The notes: a model not told the origin generated them from the letters alone. Positions 53,718 to 62,904 are shown, numbered from the stretch's first letter. The stretch: DNA of 64,000 bases from Marinobacter sediminicola (GCF_031157525.1 NZ_JAVIXR010000004.1:359900-423899), one strand, 5' to 3'. Numbers and translations: made by a program.

Positions 53718-53861
53718 ATGCTCAACTCCAAAATACTCAAAGCACTTGTCGCCATCGCCATAATTGCCGGCGGGATTTACGTGATCGTTATTGACGAACC
53801 TGCGACTCCCACAGGTGATATCAACAGCATTCAGCCATTGCCAGAACAGGACGCGCCTTGA
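53718..53861 (+). CDS. Small single-helix membrane protein, 47 residues
   Basis: ATG at 53718 with gagagga immediately upstream opens a 47-codon frame ending TGA at 53859-53861. The protein begins MLNSKILKALVAIAIIAGGI, then YVIVIDEPATPT, so it has one hydrophobic segment followed by an acidic, Pro-rich tail. I do not recognise it. It lies 14 bases from the 3' end of tRNA-Leu, which is on the opposite strand. The ribosome site and membrane pattern give moderate support. Confidence 0.55.
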   Translation: MLNSKILKALVAIAIIAGGIYVIVIDEPATPTGDINSIQPLPEQDAP

Positions 53862-53875
53862 TTTGGGCGGGATAA

Positions 53876-53962
53876 TGGTGCTCCGGGCCGGAATCGAACC
53901 GGCACGACCGTGAGGTCGAGAGATTTTAAGTCTCTTGTGTCTACCAATTTCACCACCGGAGC
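53876..53962 (-). tRNA. tRNA-Leu(UAA)
   Basis: Reading the reverse strand from 53962, GCTCCGG pairs with CCGGAGC, followed by discriminator A and an encoded CCA (53876-53878). The D arm is GGTGAAATTGGTAGACA, the anticodon loop CTTAAAA gives UAA (53926-53928), a long variable arm (ACCTCACGGTCGT region) is as expected for a class II tRNA, and the T arm reads GCCGGTTCGATTCCGGC. The total of 87 bases and all arms fit tRNA-Leu. Confidence 0.95.
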
Positions 53963-54046
53963 ATTCGGGGGGAAGTTTTGAGGGCCGGAATTGTATAAGG
54001 CCATGGGCGATAACGCAATTCAAAACACCCTCGGATAGTTTTTCCC

Positions 54047-54685
54047 TCAGCTTCCGGGTTTCCGGGCTATCCCTTTGTAGATGTACCCGGCTATCTTTGG
54101 TGATTTCGGAATGTAGAGGTTTTCCAGTTCCTCAAGCTCAAACCCCGCATGGCGGATCAGGTCTGCGATATGGCGGTTCAGGTGGCAGCCACCCGCCAGT
54201 TTTTTCCAGCTTGGGTTGATGCGGTTTTGCCATTTGCGGGTGCTGTCATCGGGTGATTCCCCATGCTCCAGGAACAGGAGCTCCCCACCGGGCTTTAACA
54301 CGCGCTTCATCTGCAGCAGCGCCGCGTTCCAGTCGGGAATGGTGCACAGGGTGAAGGTAAGCAAAACGGTATCCACGCTGTTATCTTGCAGCGGTATTTG
54401 CTCCCCCGGCAGGCCCAGCCATTCAACATGAATGGGCGCGCGCTCCAGATTTGGCTGTGCTTTGCGGCGCATGTCTTCCGAAGGCTCCAGGCCGTAAACC
54501 ATTTCCACGGTATCCGGGTTGTAGAATTGCAGATTAATACCCGATCCCATGCCTACTTCCAATACACGGCCTTTTGCTCGCGGCACAATCTGGCTACGCA
54601 GTTTCATCACCTGACCTAAAGAGCAGGCTTTGTCGATAATATGCGGCAGGATGCGTTCTTCGTAAAAGCTCATGCTTTTCACCAT
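54047..54685 (-). CDS. Class I SAM-dependent methyltransferase
   Basis: This 212-residue methyltransferase has motif I VLEVGMGSGINLQFYNP, then GLEPSEDMRRKAQ, and motif post-I region NSVDTVLLTFTLCTIPDW with VLKPGGELLFLEHG. It resembles METTL7/UbiE-type small-molecule methyltransferases. The substrate is unknown. Two starts are possible: ATG at 54685 or ATG at 54673 (MSFYEERI), the latter with ggtgaa upstream. It is divergent from cydA; the ANR/FNR-like box lies between them. Confidence 0.8.
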   Translation of the reverse strand: MVKSMSFYEERILPHIIDKACSLGQVMKLRSQIVPRAKGRVLEVGMGSGINLQFYNPDTVEMVYGLEPSEDMRRKAQPNLERAPIHVEWLGLPGEQIPLQDNSVDTVLLTFTLCTIPDWNAALLQMKRVLKPGGELLFLEHGESPDDSTRKWQNRINPSWKKLAGGCHLNRHIADLIRHAGFELEELENLYIPKSPKIAGYIYKGIARKPGS

Positions 54686-54687
54686 AC

Positions 54688-54701
54688 TTGTTTTTAATCA
54701 A
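54688..54701. promoter_or_regulatory. Candidate ANR/FNR box upstream of cydA
   Basis: TTGTTTTTAATCAA matches the FNR/ANR consensus TTGAT-N4-ATCAA at nine of ten fixed positions. It lies 157 bases before the cydA start, in the shared region with the divergent methyltransferase. Cytochrome bd genes are classical targets of oxygen-responsive FNR/ANR regulators, which makes the match more credible than chance. It also lies at the edge of the methyltransferase start, so it could control that gene. Confidence 0.5.
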
Positions 54702-54857
54702 CGGGTGCGACAATCTGCCCTATCGGTTTAGCAGCCATATCCAGTAGCATGCTCTCTAACTGCCGGTAAAAACAATATTACAATTCAGGCTGTGGCAGCT
54801 GTGGAGTGAGTGCGCTGTGCTCGCTTATTGTGACGTTAACCTTTACCGGGGGTTCCT

Positions 54858-56285
54858 ATGGAACTAGATCCTCTCATCCTATCGCGAATCCAGTTCGCTT
54901 TTGTCGTGTCATTTCACGCCATTTTCCCGGTGTTTACCATCGGGCTTGCTTCCTACATTGCCGTACTTGAAGGGCTTGCGTACAAAACCAAGAACCCGGT
55001 ATGGCTGAAGCTGTCTTCATTCTGGACCACGGTGTTTGCGGTGGTCTTCGGAATGGGTGTGGTATCCGGCATTGTTATGTCGTTCCAGTTTGGTACCAAC
55101 TGGAGCAATTTCTCCCAGGCGTCTGCCAACTTCCTTGGGCCCATGCTCAGCTATGAGGTTATTACGGCCTTCTTCCTTGAAGCAGCGTTTCTTGGGGTGT
55201 TGCTCTTTGGGCGCGATCGCGTTCCGCCCGGTGCGCACCTGTTTGCCGCAATTATGGTCGCCACAGGCACCTTCATATCGTCATTCTGGATTCTATCTGC
55301 CAACAGCTGGATGCAAACACCTGCCGGAACCGAGCTGCGAGATGGCATTTTCTACGTTACTTCCTGGAGCGAGGCGATATTTAACCCCTCCTTCCAGTTC
55401 CGCTTTGCCCATAAGGTTATCGCTTCGTTCCTGACGGGCGGCTTCGTTGTGGCCGGTGTCAGCGCTTGGTATCTGCTCAAAGGGCGTGAGGTGGAAGCAA
55501 ACCGAAAAGCATTGTCCATGTGCCTTTGGTTGCTGTTGATTCTTGCACCTGCGCAGTTGATAGTTGGCGATTTCCACGGGCTGAACACCCTTGAGCACCA
55601 GCCAACAAAAGTGGCGGCAATGGAAGGCAACTGGGAAACCTCCCGCAACGTTCCGCTGTTGTTGTTTGCAATTCCTGATCAGGAAAACCAGACCAACCAT
55701 TTCGAAATTGGCGTGCCCGGGCTTGCCAGCCTGATTCTTACCCACGATTGGGACGGTGAAATTCCCGGCCTTAAAGACGTTCCGGTGGCGAAGCAGCCGC
55801 CGGTGGCCATCGTATTCTGGTCTTTCCGAATTATGGTTGGGCTGGGAATGTTGATGATTCTCTTCGCCCTTACCGGCCTTGTACTGCGCTCCGGCGGTCG
55901 TTATTGGCGCTCATCCTGGTTCCTTCAGGGTATGCGGTTCATGAGCGTTGCGCCGTTTATTGCTGTTCTCACGGGCTGGTTTGTAACCGAGTTTGGGCGG
56001 GCTCCATGGCTGGTCTATGGAATGATGACTCAGGCTGAGTCCGTCACCCCTTCCCTCACCGGTGGTATGGCACTGTTTACTCTGATTGGTTACGTGGTTG
56101 TGTACGCCCTGGTGTTCACTGCCGGCGTCTATTACCTCATGCGGGTTCTGTACGAGGGCATGGAGAGTAATCAGCACGAGCCAGACATTCAATCTGAGCG
56201 CCCCAAACGGCCTATGTCAGCTGCACACACGTCGTTTGAGCTCCATGACTCCAAAGAACAGCCGGCCAAACAGGGAGGAAACTAA
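54858..56285 (+). CDS. cydA: Cytochrome bd ubiquinol oxidase subunit I
   Basis: This 475-residue inner-membrane catalytic subunit transfers electrons from quinol to O2 at high affinity. Visible haem ligands are His20 (VSFHAIFP), His185 (RFAHKVIA) and Met326 (FRIMVG). Quinol-site residues Lys251 and Glu256 lie in QPTKVAAMEGNWE, with Glu100 and Glu108 on the proton path. It is shorter than E. coli CydA (522), i.e. the short Q-loop class often called CIO. The GRQPW motif appears as GRAPW (380-384). It starts the cydABDC cluster. The start has gggg upstream. Confidence 0.95.
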   Translation: MELDPLILSRIQFAFVVSFHAIFPVFTIGLASYIAVLEGLAYKTKNPVWLKLSSFWTTVFAVVFGMGVVSGIVMSFQFGTNWSNFSQASANFLGPMLSYEVITAFFLEAAFLGVLLFGRDRVPPGAHLFAAIMVATGTFISSFWILSANSWMQTPAGTELRDGIFYVTSWSEAIFNPSFQFRFAHKVIASFLTGGFVVAGVSAWYLLKGREVEANRKALSMCLWLLLILAPAQLIVGDFHGLNTLEHQPTKVAAMEGNWETSRNVPLLLFAIPDQENQTNHFEIGVPGLASLILTHDWDGEIPGLKDVPVAKQPPVAIVFWSFRIMVGLGMLMILFALTGLVLRSGGRYWRSSWFLQGMRFMSVAPFIAVLTGWFVTEFGRAPWLVYGMMTQAESVTPSLTGGMALFTLIGYVVVYALVFTAGVYYLMRVLYEGMESNQHEPDIQSERPKRPMSAAHTSFELHDSKEQPAKQGGN

Positions 56286-56287
56286 TT

Positions 56288-57289
56288 ATGGAACTGCTTG
56301 ATTTGGCACTCGTATGGGCATTTATCATCGGTTTTGGCGTCATTATGTATGTGTTGATGGACGGCTTCGATCTGGGCGTGGGAATTCTCTTCCCCTTCGC
56401 CCCGACAGAGCAGGATCGCGACGTAATGATGAACTCGGTTGCTCCGGTATGGGACGGCAACGAAACCTGGCTGGTGCTCGGCGGCGCCGGCCTGCTGGGC
56501 GCATTCCCGCTGGTTTACAGCATATTGCTGCCGGCCTTGTACATTGGCGTGTTCCTGATGCTGGCCGGCCTGATTTTCCGTGGCATTGCCTTTGAGTTCC
56601 GTTTCAAAGCGCGCACCTCCCGTTATCTGTGGAACTGGGCCTTTGCCGGTGGCTCAACTGTGGCCGCATTCGCTCAAGGCGTTGTTGTCGGCACCTACAT
56701 TCAGGGCTACGAAACCGCCAATGGCGTGTTCACTGGCGGTGCGTTTGATTGGCTGACCCCATTCACTGTACTGACTGGCCTTGGCCTACTTGCAGGCTAT
56801 GCCCTATTGGGCTCCACATGGTTGATTATGAAAACCGAAGGCCGTTTGCAGGAATGGGCGTATAAAATCACCTTGCCCCTTTTAGCTGCTGTACTTGTGG
56901 TGTTTGGCATTATTAGTGTGTGGACGCCGTTTATTGACGATATGGTTCGCGACCGCTGGTTCAGTAACTTGACCATTATCTGGGTTCTGCCTGCACTGAC
57001 ATTGCTGTGCGCTTTCCAGATTTTCCGGTCGGTTCGCAACCGGTTTGAAGGCATGCCGTTTGTGGCCACTATGGGGCTGTTCATAACGGCTTATCTGGGC
57101 CTGATTGTCAGCCGCTGGCCGTATCTGGTTCCACCCAACTACACCCTGTGGGATGCGGCCTCGGCGTACGATTCGCAGCTGTTCTTGTTGATAGGTTTGC
57201 TGATCGTTATTCCATTTGTACTCACCTACACGGCGTGGACCTATTGGGTATTCCGCGGCAAGGTACGTGCTGGGGAGGGGTACCACTAA
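56288..57289 (+). CDS. cydB: Cytochrome bd ubiquinol oxidase subunit II
   Basis: This 333-residue inner-membrane partner of CydA has eight to nine helices. The N-terminus LDLALVWAFIIGFGVIMYV is followed by DGFDLGVGIL, the GNETWLVLGGAGLLGAFP motif and FRGIAFEFRFK, all typical of CydB. It starts two bases after the cydA stop, with ggagg upstream. The length is slightly below the E. coli protein (379). Confidence 0.95.
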   Translation: MELLDLALVWAFIIGFGVIMYVLMDGFDLGVGILFPFAPTEQDRDVMMNSVAPVWDGNETWLVLGGAGLLGAFPLVYSILLPALYIGVFLMLAGLIFRGIAFEFRFKARTSRYLWNWAFAGGSTVAAFAQGVVVGTYIQGYETANGVFTGGAFDWLTPFTVLTGLGLLAGYALLGSTWLIMKTEGRLQEWAYKITLPLLAAVLVVFGIISVWTPFIDDMVRDRWFSNLTIIWVLPALTLLCAFQIFRSVRNRFEGMPFVATMGLFITAYLGLIVSRWPYLVPPNYTLWDAASAYDSQLFLLIGLLIVIPFVLTYTAWTYWVFRGKVRAGEGYH

Positions 57290-59005
57290 GTGACAATGCA
57301 GGCTCTTGACCAGCGCGCAGTGCGGCGCTGGCTTTCAGGGCTTACAAGTGGCAACCGGCGCTGGATTCAGGGCACGGTTGCCGCAGGTACCCTGGCCGGC
57401 GTCGCCACCATCGTGCAGATGGTTTTTCTGGCGCGCATTGTTCACCTTGGTGTTATCGAACATGCGCCAGCCTCTGAGCTGGCGCCCTATTTTCTCGGCC
57501 TTGTTCTCGCGATTGTTTTTCGATCTGTAGCCCAGGGTGTGCAAACTCACCTTGCGGCAAGGTGCAGCGAACAAGTGCGCCGCACCGCACGGCGCCAGAT
57601 TCATCAACACTGGTGCAACATCGGTCCACTTGAATTGGGGCAAACCTCTGCGGGTAGCCTGGCAAGAGAGTGGATTGATCACGTTGATGCGTTACACGGG
57701 TATTTCGCCCGTTTTCTTCCCCAGATGACGCTTTCCCTGATCGTTCCTCTGTTGATTCTGGCGCTTGTGTTCTATCTCGACTGGCTTGCTGCGATCTTTC
57801 TGCTTCTTTCGGCCCCTTTGATTCCTTTCTTTATGGCGCTTGTGGGTATGGGCGCGGAGAAGCTTAACCAGCAGCATTTTGAGACTGTGAGTCGATTGTC
57901 TGGCCAGTTTCTGGATAAGGTACGCGGCATAACCACTCTGCAACTCTTCGGGCAAACCGAAAGCGCTACAGAAGTGATTCAACAGCGTTCGGATCAGTAC
58001 CGAAAAATCACTTTGAAAACGTTGCGCGTTGCGTTCTTATCCTCAGCGGTTCTCGAATTCTTCGCGTCTGTCGCGATCGCGGTCATCGCTATCTACATCG
58101 GTTTTGGTCTTCTGGGTTACATAACCTATGGGCCGTCATCGGATTTAACGTTGTTCTCGGGGCTTCTGATTTTGTTGTTGGCGCCGGAGTTCTTTCAGCC
58201 GTTGCGCATACTCTCCCAGCACTACCACGATCGGGCCGCTGCGCTTGGGGCTGGTGCAGAGATTCTTGCCCGTTTGAATGATGACGAACCGGTTTTTTCT
58301 TCGTCGAGCGAGGAAACAGAAAGCCTCAAAGCTACGCCCCCAGCCCCCGAGCCTGTTAGCGGCAACGAGACCATCGAGCTGAACGCCGTGTCACTGGCTT
58401 TTCGAGCAGACCATAAGGTTCTCAGGGACGTATCGCTGGTGATCGGTAAAAGTGATGTGATTGCCCTTACCGGCCCCTCTGGAGGCGGTAAATCCACGTT
58501 TCTGAATCTTCTTGCCGGTTTTTTGGTGCCAGACAGCGGCGATATTCACCTGTTTGGCATGCCAGCAGGTAGTTTTGCCTTTGGCTGGCTGGGCCAGAGC
58601 GGATTTCTTGTGCACGGCACTTGGGCGGATAACCTTCGGCTAACCAGTCCGGATGCTTCTGATGTGGCTATCGAGACTGCATTGAGAAACGTTGGCCTTG
58701 GCCCTTTATTGGACTGCCGGGAAGACGGCATTTTCAGCCAAGTGTCGGAAGACGGCCAAGGCTTGTCTGGTGGTCAGGCCCGTCGTTTGAGCCTGGCACG
58801 AATTTTTGTGGCGGATTACGACGTAATTCTTCTGGATGAGCCAACTGCTGGCCTCGACAGCGACAGTGAGATGTTTGTTCTTGAGGCGCTTCACAAGCTT
58901 GCTCTGGCAGGCAAGACACTGATCTTTTCCACCCATCATCAAGCGCTGCTGGCTCTCGCCAATCGGGTGTTACTGGTGTCTGGCGGGGAGGTTAAAGATG
59001 TCTGA
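57290..59005 (+). CDS. cydD: CydD, ABC exporter subunit for cytochrome bd assembly
   Basis: This 571-residue fused membrane-ATPase ABC protein is the CydD half of the CydDC exporter, which moves glutathione/cysteine to the periplasm and is needed for cytochrome bd maturation. It has six helices in the first 310 residues, then Walker A LTGPSGGGKSTFLN, signature LSGGQARRLSLARIF and Walker B VILLDEPTAGLD. GTG at 57290 directly follows cydB; ATG two codons later (57296) is the alternative. It ends in an 8-base overlap with cydC. Confidence 0.9.
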   Translation: MTMQALDQRAVRRWLSGLTSGNRRWIQGTVAAGTLAGVATIVQMVFLARIVHLGVIEHAPASELAPYFLGLVLAIVFRSVAQGVQTHLAARCSEQVRRTARRQIHQHWCNIGPLELGQTSAGSLAREWIDHVDALHGYFARFLPQMTLSLIVPLLILALVFYLDWLAAIFLLLSAPLIPFFMALVGMGAEKLNQQHFETVSRLSGQFLDKVRGITTLQLFGQTESATEVIQQRSDQYRKITLKTLRVAFLSSAVLEFFASVAIAVIAIYIGFGLLGYITYGPSSDLTLFSGLLILLLAPEFFQPLRILSQHYHDRAAALGAGAEILARLNDDEPVFSSSSEETESLKATPPAPEPVSGNETIELNAVSLAFRADHKVLRDVSLVIGKSDVIALTGPSGGGKSTFLNLLAGFLVPDSGDIHLFGMPAGSFAFGWLGQSGFLVHGTWADNLRLTSPDASDVAIETALRNVGLGPLLDCREDGIFSQVSEDGQGLSGGQARRLSLARIFVADYDVILLDEPTAGLDSDSEMFVLEALHKLALAGKTLIFSTHHQALLALANRVLLVSGGEVKDV

Positions 59006-60614
59006 ACTGAAGCCCTGGCTAACATTGATATATCAGCGCCCCGGCAGGCTCTTCATGGGTGCCCTTCTGATGCTGGCCGCCCTGCTTTCCGGGCTTGGTC
59101 TGCTGGCGCTTTCCGGCTGGTTTATCACTGAAACTGCATTGGTGGGCGTTCTTCTCGCGGCCAGCTTACCGGCCACTATCAATCTGTATGTGCCAGGTGG
59201 TGGCATCCGGTTTTTTGCAGTATCCCGCACGGTTTCCCGTTACGTGGAGCGGCTCTATAACCACGACACCGTGCTGCTACTGCTCACGGACATTCGCGTC
59301 GCCCTGTTCCGAAAGCTTGCCGCCGCCGGACGAGGCCAGAGGCGGGAACTGACTGGTGCCCAGTGGTTATCGCGACTTACCAGCGATGTGGATGCTCTCG
59401 ACACCCTGTACCTGCGCCTGATTGCACCAACGGCTTTGGCTGCGTTTGTAGCGCTACTGCTTTTTGGACTGGCTTGGATACTGTTTGATGTCAGGATCGC
59501 CGCTGGCGTCGCCCTGATACTCGGCATCGCCTTTCTAGTGGCCACAATCGGTGTTTACGCAAGAACAGCCAGGATTGCAGCCCGGCAGAGTGATCAGCAG
59601 GAATCTCTTCGCATGGCGGTTGTAGAGCATCTGGAAGGTTTTGCAGAGCTTACTGCAGCTGGCCGCGTAGGCAAACACGGCGCCTGGCTTATGCGCCAGG
59701 CGCACCAAACGGCAACGGAGCAGGTGAAAGCCGACTCCCGCACCGGCTGGCATCTGGCAGGCTCCAACTTGCTGATTAATCTTTCTGCAGTATTCGCACT
59801 CTGGGCAGGCTTCGAGTTGTTCCGCGCTGGCGCTATTTCCGGGCCAGCTCTGGTTCTGCTGCCCATCGCCCTGCTCGGCCTGGCAGAAGTTTACAGCATG
59901 CTGCCGGAAGCCTTTGGCAAGCTGGGCGCTACCCAGGCCTCTGCTGCACGCTTGAACCGGGACTGCAGGAGTAAAGACATCGAGCATGTGCCGAATACCA
60001 TTGAGCTACCTGAAGGCACCGCTCTGCTGGCCAAAGATCTCACCGTAAAGCATCCCGAACATGCACCGCTTTTTACCCACTTTGATTTGCAGGTAGCAAC
60101 CGGCGAGCGAGTGGGTATTCTTGGCCATTCAGGTAGTGGCAAGTCATCCCTTGCGGATACGTTCTCTGGTCTTCTGGCTCCTTCAAGCGGTGCCAGCTCA
60201 AGCCTTCCGTGTGCTTATCTCACTCAAAAAACGGTGTTGTTTGAAGATACCTTGCGAGCCAACCTGTTACTGGGCGCTCCGGATACAAGCGATGCACAGC
60301 TTTGGAGAGTTCTTGAGATGGTGGACCTTGCAGAGAGGTTCGGTTCGGAACCAGATCAACTTGATACATGGTTGGGTAATTCCGGAAGCCGGCTTTCAGG
60401 AGGTGAGGCACGTCGCGTTGCGCTTGCCCGAGTGTTGTTGAGCCCTGCCCCCTTGCTGATATTGGACGAGCCGTTTACCGGGGTTGATGCACCCACGCGA
60501 GAAAAGATCACCAAGCAAATGGATGTCTGGCTGGACGGACGAACTGTAATCAGCTTGGCACACGGGGCGGAAGCCCTTCCGGGCACCGACCGTGTGATTC
60601 ATCTAGGCGTTTAA
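58998..60614 (+). CDS. cydC: CydC, ABC exporter subunit for cytochrome bd assembly
   Basis: This 538-residue partner of CydD has six helices (about 15-300), then Walker A ILGHSGSGKSSLAD, signature LSGGEARRVALARVL and Walker B LLILDEPFTGVD. The H-loop region is VISLAHGAEAL. It overlaps cydD by eight bases. The four genes cydABDC form a complete oxidase-plus-assembly unit. It is convergent with the reductase gene, 11 bases away. Confidence 0.9.
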   Translation: MSELKPWLTLIYQRPGRLFMGALLMLAALLSGLGLLALSGWFITETALVGVLLAASLPATINLYVPGGGIRFFAVSRTVSRYVERLYNHDTVLLLLTDIRVALFRKLAAAGRGQRRELTGAQWLSRLTSDVDALDTLYLRLIAPTALAAFVALLLFGLAWILFDVRIAAGVALILGIAFLVATIGVYARTARIAARQSDQQESLRMAVVEHLEGFAELTAAGRVGKHGAWLMRQAHQTATEQVKADSRTGWHLAGSNLLINLSAVFALWAGFELFRAGAISGPALVLLPIALLGLAEVYSMLPEAFGKLGATQASAARLNRDCRSKDIEHVPNTIELPEGTALLAKDLTVKHPEHAPLFTHFDLQVATGERVGILGHSGSGKSSLADTFSGLLAPSSGASSSLPCAYLTQKTVLFEDTLRANLLLGAPDTSDAQLWRVLEMVDLAERFGSEPDQLDTWLGNSGSRLSGGEARRVALARVLLSPAPLLILDEPFTGVDAPTREKITKQMDVWLDGRTVISLAHGAEALPGTDRVIHLGV

Positions 60615-60624
60615 ACCCCTGCGT

Positions 60625-61866
60625 TTAGCGGGTTTCAACTACCTCAAACGTAAGCCCTGCTTTGCTCGTCAAACGGCCCAGCAGGTTGTCGCTGAGTATC
60701 GATGCGGGCGTCCAGAAGCCACCCTGCTTATCTGCAGGAACATCGAATGCCAGGCACATGCCGGCTTCACCCAGCATTTTACCGGTAGAACCGTAGCCCG
60801 GGTCAGCATCGCCAGTCACCTTGGTGATCATGGTTTTGCCATCCGGGGTGCGCCCTACAAATCGCAAATCGTAGAATCCTGCCTTTTGAGCTTCGGGGCT
60901 CGGGCCTTCGCCAGGCTGAGGCACGAACTTCTCGACCAACCAACGGGTTGGTTTAAGAGCTGATGCCGTCAGGAAGCCCATCAGAGCGGCAGTAACGCCG
61001 TAAGCCGCGAAACGGCCTTTGGTGCCAGTGCCCGTCATTATGGCCTCATCGTAGGTGAACTCTTTGCCATAGCGGGCGTCTTGCAGGGCATTGGAGCGGT
61101 GCACAATACGGGTATTGATCGCACCCATAACAAACGGTGCCAGCCACACATTGAATGTTTTATCGAATTCCGCGCCTTTCAGAGCCGGCTGACGCACCTT
61201 TGAGCGATGCTCCGGTGGGCTGATAGAGAAAGGATTGGCAATTTCTTTACGCAGCTGTGAGTCGGAAGCAGCTTCTTTGGCTACGTTGATAATAGAAGCG
61301 ACCGTACCGCCGGAAACCCCGCCTTTAGCTACTTTCACGCGCATGCGCACGTCCTGGCATGGCTGGCCAAAGGTTTTTTCTGCCTGCTGTTGCAGGAACC
61401 AAACGCCCATATCAGAAGGAATGGAGTCAAATCCACAGCAATGCACAATTCGTGCACCGGAAGCCTTGGCCTGATCTTCGTAGCGGTCAACCATCTGGCG
61501 AATCCACTGAACTTCACCCGTCAGATCGCAGTAATCGGTGCCGGTCTCTACGCAGGCTTTTACCAGGGGTTCACCAAATAATGCGTATGGGCCAACGGTA
61601 GAGATAATCACGCGTGTTTGCTCACACATGGCCTTCAAGGCTGCATCGTCGGTGGAGTCTGCTAGTATCACCGGAAGTTCAGCGGCACCAGTACCCAAAC
61701 CAGATTTGAGCACATCAAGCTTGGATGCTGATCGACCGGCAATGGCCCATTTAACCTCGCCAGCAACGCCATAGGAGTCATACAGGTATTGCGTGAGTAT
61801 CTGGCCAACAAAGCTGGTCGCACCGAACACAACCAGGTCGTATGTGGTTTCTGCTGATTTGGTCAT
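60625..61866 (-). CDS. Saccharopine-dehydrogenase-family / trans-acting enoyl reductase-like protein
   Basis: This 413-residue Rossmann-fold protein has the nucleotide-binding VVFGATSFVGQILTQYLYDS near the N-terminus, TVGPYALFGEPLVKACVETG, and DYCDLTGEVQW. The pattern matches the 'saccharopine dehydrogenase NADP-binding' family, which includes trans-acting enoyl reductases of mycobacterial lipid synthesis. Its true substrate here is unknown. ATG at 61866 is favoured because aaaggaca lies upstream and the Rossmann motif follows; a longer frame to 61914 adds 16 residues. Confidence 0.85.
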   Translation of the reverse strand: MTKSAETTYDLVVFGATSFVGQILTQYLYDSYGVAGEVKWAIAGRSASKLDVLKSGLGTGAAELPVILADSTDDAALKAMCEQTRVIISTVGPYALFGEPLVKACVETGTDYCDLTGEVQWIRQMVDRYEDQAKASGARIVHCCGFDSIPSDMGVWFLQQQAEKTFGQPCQDVRMRVKVAKGGVSGGTVASIINVAKEAASDSQLRKEIANPFSISPPEHRSKVRQPALKGAEFDKTFNVWLAPFVMGAINTRIVHRSNALQDARYGKEFTYDEAIMTGTGTKGRFAAYGVTAALMGFLTASALKPTRWLVEKFVPQPGEGPSPEAQKAGFYDLRFVGRTPDGKTMITKVTGDADPGYGSTGKMLGEAGMCLAFDVPADKQGGFWTPASILSDNLLGRLTSKAGLTFEVVETR

Positions 61867-62073
61867 TGCCTGTCCTTTTATAAAGTTTTTTGCTGAAGTT
61901 TTATGTGTTTTCAAGGCTATTTACAGCGAGTTTCAATAGTTGGATCTTAACAGCTTTAGGCTACCGTTCTAACTTCACAGGAATCGCTTTAGTGACGTCG
62001 TCACGGCCAATCGCACGGCTCGGTCTATAGGGCACACTGCTGAACATACTAGATACACCCTTGGAGACTCGAA

Positions 62074-62415
62074 TTGGCTAACTTCCTCCTGATACTTTGT
62101 TTGATTCTCACTATATTCAGTGGTGTTCTTTGTTGGCAGTTTATGGAACAGCGCAAAATTCTGACCCGTCTGATAGCCGAGACTTCGGGAAGTAACCCAG
62201 CGGCTAATCTTCAAAACGAGCCGGATTTGATCCTGACGCTTAAAGTACTCAATCCGATTGCGGTGGCAAAACGTGAGTCGCGTTCTGCGCGGGTACTCGC
62301 CGATAAACTCCCTGTTATGGTACGCAAAATGGTTTACCAGGGTGTTATGAAGGAACTGGAGCAAGAGATGATGGAGCGTGAAATCGAGGTGGAGCTGAAT
62401 ATTGAATACCGTTAG
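62074..62415 (+). CDS. Hypothetical single-helix membrane protein, 113 residues
   Basis: This protein starts at TTG with ggag seven bases upstream. The first 23 residues are hydrophobic (ANFLLILCLILTIFSGVLCW), then a cytoplasmic helical region with several basic residues and an acidic end (KELEQEMMEREIEVELN). Not recognised. It is followed by a related small membrane protein 12 bases later, so the two are probably an operon. Confidence 0.6.
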   Translation: MANFLLILCLILTIFSGVLCWQFMEQRKILTRLIAETSGSNPAANLQNEPDLILTLKVLNPIAVAKRESRSARVLADKLPVMVRKMVYQGVMKELEQEMMEREIEVELNIEYR

Positions 62416-62427
62416 GAGTATCGCACA

Positions 62428-62904
62428 GTGACTGCCAAGCTAGCCCTGGCATTGCTTTTATTGATCATTGCCTCAGGTGCTCTTGGCTATGGATTCGTGC
62501 AAGCCAGGCGTTCCAGAGTTCTCATACGCAAGTTAAATTCATACAGCATTGCCATCAACAGTGCCGTTCAAAAACGCCGCCTCGATCTCTATGAGGTGCG
62601 TAACCGGGCAAAACTGTTGGAAAACACAGTATCTGGTGGTACGAGCGCGGTGGAAAAGGTGCACAAAGCAATCGCTAACACTACTTTTGGCCTGGTTGAG
62701 CGCCTCTCAAAAGACGACGAAACCCGCGAAAGTGCCGTGAAAGCCCGAAAAACCCACGATCAGACCAGCAAGCAGGTTTATCATGCGGTCCGCACTACAA
62801 ATAAGGCCATTCATTTACTTGCCGACTCCCTTTTTATCACTAAAGCTGAGAAGCGGGTGATGTTAAAAAGGAATACTCCTGAGCAGAAAAAGAGCGACCA
62901 ATAG
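62428..62904 (+). CDS. Hypothetical membrane-anchored coiled-coil protein, 158 residues
   Basis: This protein starts at GTG with aggag upstream. One N-terminal helix (LALALLLLIIASGALGYGF), then a basic, helical domain (RRLDLYEVRNRAKLLENT and similar) with coiled-coil character. Not recognised; probably paired with the previous gene. It is convergent with rlmA, 13 bases away. Confidence 0.6.
   Translation: MTAKLALALLLLIIASGALGYGFVQARRSRVLIRKLNSYSIAINSAVQKRRLDLYEVRNRAKLLENTVSGGTSAVEKVHKAIANTTFGLVERLSKDDETRESAVKARKTHDQTSKQVYHAVRTTNKAIHLLADSLFITKAEKRVMLKRNTPEQKKSDQ

Noticed and set aside
53876..53898. tRNA-Leu 3' end as an attachment site with a second copy
   Set aside because: I found no second copy of the tRNA 3' end in the window and no integrase gene.
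53571..54023. Reverse-strand 150-codon frame
   Set aside because: It reads straight through tRNA-Leu and its translation shows no family or membrane pattern; an overlap artefact.
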